64,000 bases of DNA from Mesosutterella porci. GTDB taxonomy: Bacteria > Pseudomonadota > Gammaproteobacteria > Burkholderiales > Burkholderiaceae_F. Positions within the stretch are counted from its first letter, which is position 1; every line of letters begins with the position of its first letter. The position numbers and the translations under genes are program-made. The stretch covers positions 1 to 64,000 of the forward strand of contig NZ_JAKNCT010000003.1 in the NCBI RefSeq assembly GCF_022134585.1. Direction: 5' to 3'. Shown here in pieces: positions 47,862 to 54,440 of this stretch. A model generated the notes under the pieces. That model saw only the letters and a program-made list of their open reading frames with translations. It was not told where the DNA came from and ran no database searches.

Positions 47862-48164
47862 TCAGTAATTGTTGGCAGGCGAGTGGCAAGCCGAGCAGTT
47901 GTAGCGGATCGGCGCGGGTTCCATCGCACCGTTCTTGCCCTTCATCCAGTGATCCGCGGGCATTGCGGTGGCCGTGCCCTTCTTCGCAGGCTGCCCCACC
48001 CTCTTGTAGCTGTCGGCGTGGCACATCAGGCACATGTTCTTGTCCTTTGTGATCTCCATGCCCTTCGTATCATGGGGGATGAGAACGTTGGTGGCCGCGC
48101 CCGCATTCACGGCGAAGGCCGCGAGAAGCACGAAAGCCGCGGCACCGATTTTCTTTGTCATCAT
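47862..48164 (-). CDS. napB: Periplasmic nitrate reductase electron-transfer subunit (NapB, short form)
   Basis: Passes electrons to NapA in the periplasm. The precursor is 100 residues with a signal peptide (1-24). Two haem-c sites are present: C45-LM-C48-H49 and C90-SA-C93-H94. The family block IPHDTKGMEITKDKNMCLMCH and conserved H31 and H72 (distal ligands in relatives) fit NapB. It is shorter than the usual ~150-residue protein. It is the last gene of the nitrate-to-ammonium operon, 91 bases after napA. Confidence 0.88.
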   Translation of the reverse strand: MMTKKIGAAAFVLLAAFAVNAGAATNVLIPHDTKGMEITKDKNMCLMCHADSYKRVGQPAKKGTATAMPADHWMKGKNGAMEPAPIRYNCSACHSPANNY

Positions 48165-48254
48165 GTCAGAATCCTTCTTCTCTGGGCCCGGGGAGCCTTC
48201 CCGTCCCTCTTTCGGGCGGGAAGGCGGTCCTCAGGCCGGTTCTTCGGCAGGCTT

Positions 48255-50996
48255 TTAGGCCTTCTCGACCCGAATGGCGCACTTTTTGTAGTCCGGCTCG
48301 AGCGAGAGCGGGCAGGTGGCGTCCAGGCACAGCTGGTTGAACTGCACGTTCTGGTCGAAGAACGCGCCCCAGGTGATGCCCTTCTGCACGGGCATCCTGC
48401 CGCCCAGGCAGGCCCTGGCGTAGATGGTCGCGCGCCGGCTCGTCACCTTCACGCGGTCCCCGTCGGCAATTCCCCGCTTCTTGGCGTCGGCCGGGTTCAT
48501 GTAAAGCCTTGCCTCCGGCACGGCCTTCAGGAGCTCGGGCACGCGGGTGGTCATCGTGCCGGTATGCCAGTGCTCCATGAGGCGGCCGGTGTCAAACCAC
48601 AGGTCGTACTTCTCGTCGGGCATCTCGACCGGGTCGGCGTACGGACGGAAGAAAATCTTCGCGCGGTTCGGCAGGGGCTTGGGCGTCTTGTCGGTGACCC
48701 CGTCGAGGTTGCCCGAGGGGATCGCCTTCATCAGCGGCCCGTAGAAGGCGAAGTCCGCTCCCTTGCAGAAGGGGTCGTACTTGCCGTTGAAGCGGTAGGA
48801 GATGCTCTTGCCGTCGATGTAGGGCCAGACGATGCCGTGGCCAAGGATCGACTCGTCGAAGTGGCAGATCTGGTGCTCACCCTGGGTGAACTGCCAGTAC
48901 TCCTCGTAGAGCGCCTTCTCCGGGAACCAGCCGTCGCCCAGAACTTCGGCCGTGCCGCAGGCGCGGCCCTTCCACTTGGGATCGGGCCACTTGAAGCTGC
49001 GCAGGAACTTGTTGCCGAAAATCACGTCGTAGAGCGAGGCCTCGGGGTCGATGCCCATCGCACGGGCGCGGTCGAGCACGTTGGGCAGGGTCTTGCCGCC
49101 AGGCAGCTTCTGCTCCTTCCAGCATTCCTTGATCTTGAAGCGCTTGGCGAACTCGAGCATCATCCAGACGTCGGTGCGGGCCTCGCCCGGGGCCTTCACC
49201 ATCTCGGGCCAGCCGTTGGTGCGCCGCTCGCCGTTGCCGTAAACGCCCCACTTCTCGAAGATCATCGAGGCGGGCAGTATCAGGTCCGCAGCCTGCGTGG
49301 CGGAGAACGTCGGATAGGCATCGGCCACCACGATGAAGTTCTCGGGCTTTCTGGCGGCGCGCAGCCAGTGCGTCGAGTTGGGCGTCGACTGGAAGATATT
49401 GACGACCTGGGTCCACAGGAACCGCACGGTGCCGTCCTCGAGCCCGCGCAGCAGTTTCATGGCGTCGTAGCCCACCACGCCGTTGAGCGTTCCTTCAGGC
49501 AGTCCCCAGATCTTCTCGCACTTCGCGCGGTGCTTCGGATTCGCCACGAGCAGATCCGAGGGCAGGCGGTGCGAGAACGTCCCCACCTCGCGGCAGGTGC
49601 CGCAGGCCGAAGGCTGGCCGGTGAGCGAGAACATGCTGTTGCCGGGCTTCGCCTGCTTGTTCATGAGAAGGTGAATCGAGTACAGCGACTCGTTGATCCA
49701 GGTGCCGCGCTGGTGCTGGTTGGTGCCCATGCAGCCCGTGGAGATGACGCGCGAGGCCTTGTCGCAGTAAATGTCGGCAAGCATCTTCAGCTTTTTGGCG
49801 AAAGAGTCCGCCGACTCATCGGGATCGCCCTTCGCGACCCGGACCGTATACTCGAGCGTGTAGGGCTCGACGCCCTTCTTGAAGTCCTCGAAGGTGATGT
49901 GCCAGTGCGAGCCCGCGGGGCCGCCCGCGTGCTTCTGCTCGACCGCTTCACCCGGCCGGCGGCGCTGGCCCACGGCCTCGGCCTCCGAGAGCACCTTCTT
50001 CACCTGCTTGGCCTGCGTGTCTTTTTCAGCCGGATAGGCAAACTTGTCGGTCGGGCGCATGCCGTAGCCGATGTCCGTCGGGCCCGTGGCGAAAATGCAG
50101 TGGCGGTCGATGAAGTCCTTGTCGTAGCAGCCGCGGTGCACGATCTCGCGCAGGATGTAGTTCGCGATCGCAAGGTCACTGTTCGGCTTGAAGATGATGT
50201 CGACGTCGGCGTTGCGCGAGGAAAGCGTCGGATGCGTCTGCAGGTTAATGATGCGATAGCCCGGAATCGTGCGCTTCGCGGCGATGATCCGGCTCCAGAG
50301 CACAGGGTGCGCCTCGGCGGGGTTGTTGCCCCAGAGCACGATGTTCTGCGTGCGCTCGAAGTCGTGGTAGCCGGCCGAGGGCTCGTCCACGCCGAAGACC
50401 TGGTACATGCCCACCACAGCCGACGCCATGCAAAGGCGGGCGTTCGGGTCGATGTTGTTCGAGCGGAATCCGGCCTTGAGGAGCTTCACGACTGCAACGC
50501 CCTCGGGAATGGTGTACTGGCCGGAGCCGAAGATCCCGACGCCGGTGGGGCCGAGCTCCTGATAGGCGGCCCTCCAGTGCTTCTCCATCTCGTCGAGGGC
50601 TTCTTTCCAGCTGACGGGCTCGAACTTGCCGTTCTTGTCGAACTTGCCGTTCGTGCGGCGCATCAGGGGACGCGTGAGGCGGTCCTTGCCGTACATGATC
50701 TCAGAGTTGTAGTAGCCCTTGAGACAGGTGAGGCCGCGGTTCACCTCGCAGTCCGGATCGCCCTTGGTCGCCACGATGCGGCCGTTTTTCGTACCGACGA
50801 GCAGGCCGCAGCCCGTACCGCAGAAGCGGCAGACGCCTTTGGTCCAAGTGATGCCCGCTTCAGCCTCGCGCGCGGCCCCTGCCGCCTCGGAGGTGATTGG
50901 AATGCCCGCGATGCTTGCGGCGGAGGCCGCGACGCCCGCCTTCATGAGGCGCCGGCGGCTGACACGCACCGTAGAAATCGCACTGGTGTTTTCCAT
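48255..50996 (-). CDS. napA: Periplasmic nitrate reductase catalytic subunit
   Basis: Reduces nitrate to nitrite at a molybdenum bis-MGD centre in the periplasm. A Tat signal (SRRRLMKAG, 13-21) leads the folded protein across the membrane. The [4Fe-4S] cysteines are C56, C59, C63 and C91. The molybdenum-ligand cysteine is C189 in ARLCMASAVVG. At 913 residues it is longer than the ~830-residue E. coli enzyme. Extra sequence around residues 330-360 (charged, GQRRRPGEAVEQKH) resembles the longer NapA of epsilonproteobacteria. It lies between napD and napB. Confidence 0.96.
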   Translation of the reverse strand: MENTSAISTVRVSRRRLMKAGVAASAASIAGIPITSEAAGAAREAEAGITWTKGVCRFCGTGCGLLVGTKNGRIVATKGDPDCEVNRGLTCLKGYYNSEIMYGKDRLTRPLMRRTNGKFDKNGKFEPVSWKEALDEMEKHWRAAYQELGPTGVGIFGSGQYTIPEGVAVVKLLKAGFRSNNIDPNARLCMASAVVGMYQVFGVDEPSAGYHDFERTQNIVLWGNNPAEAHPVLWSRIIAAKRTIPGYRIINLQTHPTLSSRNADVDIIFKPNSDLAIANYILREIVHRGCYDKDFIDRHCIFATGPTDIGYGMRPTDKFAYPAEKDTQAKQVKKVLSEAEAVGQRRRPGEAVEQKHAGGPAGSHWHITFEDFKKGVEPYTLEYTVRVAKGDPDESADSFAKKLKMLADIYCDKASRVISTGCMGTNQHQRGTWINESLYSIHLLMNKQAKPGNSMFSLTGQPSACGTCREVGTFSHRLPSDLLVANPKHRAKCEKIWGLPEGTLNGVVGYDAMKLLRGLEDGTVRFLWTQVVNIFQSTPNSTHWLRAARKPENFIVVADAYPTFSATQAADLILPASMIFEKWGVYGNGERRTNGWPEMVKAPGEARTDVWMMLEFAKRFKIKECWKEQKLPGGKTLPNVLDRARAMGIDPEASLYDVIFGNKFLRSFKWPDPKWKGRACGTAEVLGDGWFPEKALYEEYWQFTQGEHQICHFDESILGHGIVWPYIDGKSISYRFNGKYDPFCKGADFAFYGPLMKAIPSGNLDGVTDKTPKPLPNRAKIFFRPYADPVEMPDEKYDLWFDTGRLMEHWHTGTMTTRVPELLKAVPEARLYMNPADAKKRGIADGDRVKVTSRRATIYARACLGGRMPVQKGITWGAFFDQNVQFNQLCLDATCPLSLEPDYKKCAIRVEKA

Positions 50997-51174
50997 TTGC
51001 TTCTCCTAGTTGCGGGGCACCGCCGCGCCGCCCTTCTTGTCTGCGGGCTTGCATGGCGCGGGGAGCCCCTTTGCCTGCCGGACCGCAGGAGCCGCCGCTG
51101 CGGCGCGGACCTCATTCTCCCGAAGTCTGCGCCCGCGGCTCCGCGGCCGGATCTAAAAAAACGAACTTAAAAAA

Positions 51175-51423
51175 CTACGCCCGGGACCCCTCTGCGCTGT
51201 CCTCCTGGCTCACGACCAGAGAGGCGTCCTGCACGCCCGGAAGCTCCAGAAGCTCCCGAAAGATCCCGGCTTCCTTAGAAATGGACTCGCCTTCGATCAC
51301 GGCGATGAAGCGCCCCGAAGCCCGTTCCTGCTGGAACACTTCGAGCCCGTGCTCCTGCACGGACTTCACGGCAAGGTCAAATTTTCCCGGAGCCGCAGTC
51401 ACAAGTATGCCTGAATAAAACAT
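51175..51423 (-). CDS. napD: NapD, chaperone for NapA
   Basis: Binds the Tat signal of NapA and assists its maturation. The 82-residue protein has the NapD pattern ILVTAAPGKFDLAVKSVQEH, then GRFIAVIEGESI. It has a GC pattern like its neighbours. It lies upstream of napA on the same strand, with a 178-bp gap, and 15 bases after ccmI. Confidence 0.88.
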   Translation of the reverse strand: MFYSGILVTAAPGKFDLAVKSVQEHGLEVFQQERASGRFIAVIEGESISKEAGIFRELLELPGVQDASLVVSQEDSAEGSRA

Positions 51424-51438
51424 GAAGATCCCCTTTGA

Positions 51439-52416
51439 TCAGGAGCCCCGGCCCGCCCGGGCGGAGGCTTTACGCAACTGCACGACCTTATCGGCCTGTG
51501 CGAGCAGCTGGGCGCGCTCGGCGCTGCCCGTCGGAAATTTTTCCGCCATTGTGCGGAAAAGTCTCTCGGCGACCGCCCACTCCCCGCGCTGCACGGCGAT
51601 CGCGCTGCGCACCATCATGGCGTTTCCGTAGTCGGGCTGCATCGCAAAAGCCTGGTCGAGCCATCCGACTGCCTTCTTCATGCGCACCTCAAGACTCATC
51701 GGCTCAGGCATGGAAATGAGGGCCGCGGCCGCCTCCGTGTAAACCACGGGGTTGCGCGCCTTCGGGTCGCCCGAGAGCGCCCGTTCGTAATAGTCGGCGG
51801 CCGGGCCGAACTGCCCGCGATCCGCATACCGGCGCGCGAGCATCACCGCCGCGCGCCCGTCGCCGGGATGCGCGCGACACCAGGCCTCAAGCTGTGCGTC
51901 GTCCGTGTTTTCCGTAATCCCGGCCGCGGCGCGCTGCTCGGCCTGAGCTTTCATTTCAGAGGCGGGATCGGAGGCCTGGGCGACCGCCGCAGCCTGCGAG
52001 GCGGTGGGCGCCTCGGCCCTTCCACCGGCCAGCCCCAGGATTTCAGGACTGCCGAAATGGCTGTAGGCCAGCCAGGCCGCGCCCGGCACCGCGGCTGCGA
52101 GCACCAGGGCCGTGGCGATCCTGAGGGAGCGGCTGTTCTTCAAGAACCCGCCGCGGGCCCCGGACGAAAGCTCTTCGAGGGCCCTGCGTTCAAGCTCTTC
52201 GGTCTCTTCGAGGTACTGCTGTTCGGAAATGCGGCCCGCCTTCCGGTCCGCTTCAAGCCTCGAGCGCTCGCCGGCAAGGAGCTTTCTCGCCTCGTCGCGC
52301 TGCGACTCGGGCGAAGCGGCCCTCTTCCGGGCCCTGACCGCCGGCACAAAAAGGAGGGCGAGCACAACGGCAACGAGCCCTGCCGCCGCAGCGGCAAACC
52401 ATAACGTTTCGTTCAT
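51439..52416 (-). CDS. ccmI: CcmI-like cytochrome c maturation protein
   Basis: Likely presents apocytochromes to the haem ligase in the inner membrane. Two membrane segments (about 4-26 and 98-118) flank a charged cytoplasmic loop with the CcmI-type segment ERSRLEADRKAGRISEQQYLEE. The periplasmic part contains tetratricopeptide-like repeats (AVMLARRYADRGQFGPAADYYERAL, then WLDQAFAMQPDYGNAMM). 325 residues. It lies between the octaheme nitrite reductase and napD, which is a sensible place because both NapB and the reductase need haem c. Confidence 0.9.
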   Translation of the reverse strand: MNETLWFAAAAAGLVAVVLALLFVPAVRARKRAASPESQRDEARKLLAGERSRLEADRKAGRISEQQYLEETEELERRALEELSSGARGGFLKNSRSLRIATALVLAAAVPGAAWLAYSHFGSPEILGLAGGRAEAPTASQAAAVAQASDPASEMKAQAEQRAAAGITENTDDAQLEAWCRAHPGDGRAAVMLARRYADRGQFGPAADYYERALSGDPKARNPVVYTEAAAALISMPEPMSLEVRMKKAVGWLDQAFAMQPDYGNAMMVRSAIAVQRGEWAVAERLFRTMAEKFPTGSAERAQLLAQADKVVQLRKASARAGRGS

Positions 52417-52530
52417 AGAGAGTGGTTGAAAAAGATCGGGCGGAAAACCCGCCCGCTCTGCGATCCGGGTTAAGCAGGCCCGGGCGGACGGCCCGGGCCT
52501 TTTCCCGTTTTTCAGGAAGGAGCTGCCGGC

Positions 52531-54153
52531 TTACTTCTTCGCGGCGCCCTGTTTGTCGGCCACCGCCTTGCGAAGCAGATCGCGGGCCTTGGTGGCGCTC
52601 TTCGCGGCGGTATCAAGCTGCTTCATGGCGAGTTCCGGATTGTGGAACCAGGCGCCGTTGGTCGCCGTGTTCCATTCCCAGTTCACATGCGCGGTGGCAT
52701 GCAGCTTGCGGGCCTGCTCGAGCACGTCCTCGGAGACGCCGGCCGCCTTCGCGATTTCAAAGGCATTGAACATCTCGGTCATGCGCTGCTCGGCGTTGCG
52801 GACCTTGCCCGTGTAGTGATTGTGCATCGCATCGATCACCTGGTTCATCTGCTTGGCCGTCTTGTCCTTGTGGCAGGTCAGGCAGGTCTCCTTCATATAG
52901 TTGCGGGGAGAGGTGGCCCAGTGGTTCGTGATCGTCTTGCCGCCCTTCTTCACCTTGGGCATATGGCAGGCGGCGCAGCCGATGCCCGCCTTGTCGTGCA
53001 CCGAGTTGTTGTAGGTCTCGGTGTCGGGATGCTGCATCTTGATCAGCTTCGCCCCGGTGAGCGGATGCTTGAAGTCGGCGTAGCCCACATGGTCGTAGAA
53101 CTTCTCGATCGTGTCGGTGGTCACGAACGGGAAGAGGTTCGTGAGCCGGCTGTCAAAGCCCACCTTCTTGCCGGTCTTCGGATCGAGGCCCGGGTTGCAG
53201 ACGTACTCGACGTGGCACTGGGCGCACATGAGCTTGGAGTCGGGCTTGCTCAGGTAACCCACCTTGCGCACGAAGCCTCGGACGCCCGCATCCTTCACGT
53301 CGACCTTGGCCCAGTTCCTGCCCTCGTTGTAGACGGAGGGGAAGTCCGTGCGTGTGACGGCCTGGATGAGCGCGTCGCGCACGATGCGCGGCTTCGCGTT
53401 GTGAGGATCATGGCAGAAGTTGCAGTTGAGCGCGTGATTGGACGCCCTCATCACGTCGATCGGCGAGCCGGTGCGCGAGAAGGTGGTGCCGGGCTTCGGA
53501 TCGCCCAGATACGCCCAGCCGAGCATCGGGTCGGTCGTCTTGCAGGTCCAGCACACCGCATTGCCGGCCGCCGCCGTTCCGGGCACGCCGCGGACCTTCT
53601 GCTGGTTGTCGCCGGGCCAGATGTCCTTCACCATGTCCCAGGCCTTGATCGCGCCCGAGCCATGGGCGGCGTAGAGCCAGCCTTCCTTCGGCTGGAAGCG
53701 TCCGCCCCAGCCGCGGTCGACCAGCATCTGGTCCATCAGCATGAAGTTGTGCGAGCGCGGCTCGTCATGCTCGGTGGTGAAGCCGTGGCCGCCCAAGGCC
53801 ATATTGAAGAAGGGGTTCGGGGAAGGACCGTTCGCCGCAGTCTTGCTCTTGCGGGCCTCCCTCTTGTCGTTGGCCTTGTAGAGGCTTGTGAACTGCTCCT
53901 TGTGGCAGGTGCCGCAGACCGCCGGGTCATTGTTGGTACCCGGACGCTTCACCTGGCCGGCGACGTGCTTGTCAAGATCGCTGTGGCAGGTCGAGCAGGC
54001 CACGTTCTTGTGGGCGCTGATGTGGTTGGATTCTGTGATGTCCTTGTGGCAGCCCGCGCAGGACGCGCTATTTGCGGCCGAGGCGATCGAGGCGAAGGTC
54101 CCCGCAACCGCTAAGGCAAAACATCGGGCTAACAAACTACGGGTGAGCTGCAT
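52531..54153 (-). CDS. Octaheme cytochrome c nitrite reductase (ammonia-forming)
   Basis: Six-electron reduction of nitrite to ammonium in the periplasm. The 540-residue precursor has a signal peptide (1-27) and eight haem-c sites: CxxCH at 32, 53, 80, 244, 310, 393 and 424, and a lysine-ligated CWTCK at 201-205. Usual pentaheme NrfA has four CxxCH and one CxxCK, with the CxxCK first. Here three extra haems precede it, as in octaheme nitrite reductase of Thioalkalivibrio (TvNiR). R133, Y317 and H375 correspond to the catalytic residues recalled for TvNiR (Arg131, Tyr303, His361). Y317 is two residues before C319, the spacing of the Tyr-Cys crosslink known there. It is the first gene of the operon, with AAGGAG before the ATG. 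Confidence 0.9.
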   Translation of the reverse strand: MQLTRSLLARCFALAVAGTFASIASAANSASCAGCHKDITESNHISAHKNVACSTCHSDLDKHVAGQVKRPGTNNDPAVCGTCHKEQFTSLYKANDKREARKSKTAANGPSPNPFFNMALGGHGFTTEHDEPRSHNFMLMDQMLVDRGWGGRFQPKEGWLYAAHGSGAIKAWDMVKDIWPGDNQQKVRGVPGTAAAGNAVCWTCKTTDPMLGWAYLGDPKPGTTFSRTGSPIDVMRASNHALNCNFCHDPHNAKPRIVRDALIQAVTRTDFPSVYNEGRNWAKVDVKDAGVRGFVRKVGYLSKPDSKLMCAQCHVEYVCNPGLDPKTGKKVGFDSRLTNLFPFVTTDTIEKFYDHVGYADFKHPLTGAKLIKMQHPDTETYNNSVHDKAGIGCAACHMPKVKKGGKTITNHWATSPRNYMKETCLTCHKDKTAKQMNQVIDAMHNHYTGKVRNAEQRMTEMFNAFEIAKAAGVSEDVLEQARKLHATAHVNWEWNTATNGAWFHNPELAMKQLDTAAKSATKARDLLRKAVADKQGAAKK

Positions 54154-54440
54154 AGTTAAGTCTCCTTAAACGCTGCATCGCTGCATTCTTTGTCGGCTCA
54201 AAGCGGTCTTTTTCTGTCTTCCGCCGCCTTCATGCGCCATCTTGCTGTCAGTCTTAATTAAACCTTACGGCACGGAGCTATTCACCATCCGAAAGAACTA
54301 TTTGATAATACACTAAAGTGGTAATATGTTAAAAACAAAATAGTTTAGTTCTTTGTTACTAAAAACAATTTTTTAAAATTTGTTTCCTTCAAATCAATGT
54401 TTGGCTTAGATCAATGTATTTTCGTGAAAAAAGCTGATTT
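54154..54440. promoter_or_regulatory. AT-rich control region of the nitrate-to-ammonium operon
   Basis: This 287-bp stretch is far more AT-rich than its surroundings. It holds a perfect inverted repeat AAAGAACTA (54292-54300) and TAGTTCTTT (54346-54354), and between them a partly symmetric TACACTAAAGTGGTA (54309-54323). Such symmetry suits an activator such as a nitrate or oxygen sensor, but no family can be assigned. The operon gene start lies about 140-200 bases away. Confidence 0.5.
54401..54414 (-). promoter_or_regulatory. FNR-like half-conserved site
   Basis: The minus strand reads TTGATCTAAGCCAA against the FNR consensus TTGAT-N4-ATCAA: the first half is perfect and the second matches at three of five bases. 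It lies about 250 bases upstream of the reductase start, in the control region. It may act on this operon or be chance. Confidence 0.3.

Noticed and set aside
50380-50440. Apparent loss of the molybdenum-ligand cysteine in NapA (DEPSAGY instead of DEPMGCY of E. coli)
   Set aside because: The ligand cysteine in characterised NapA lies earlier, in the CMASAV motif, and C189 is present here.
47883-51170. A 1095-codon open frame on the plus strand
   Set aside because: It is the antisense shadow of napA and napB in GC-rich DNA, with no recognisable domain. The same holds for other long plus-strand frames such as 33038-34594 and 19810-21264.
52531-54153. Calling the reductase a pentaheme NrfA
   Set aside because: Eight haem motifs are present and the lysine-ligated one is fourth, not first.
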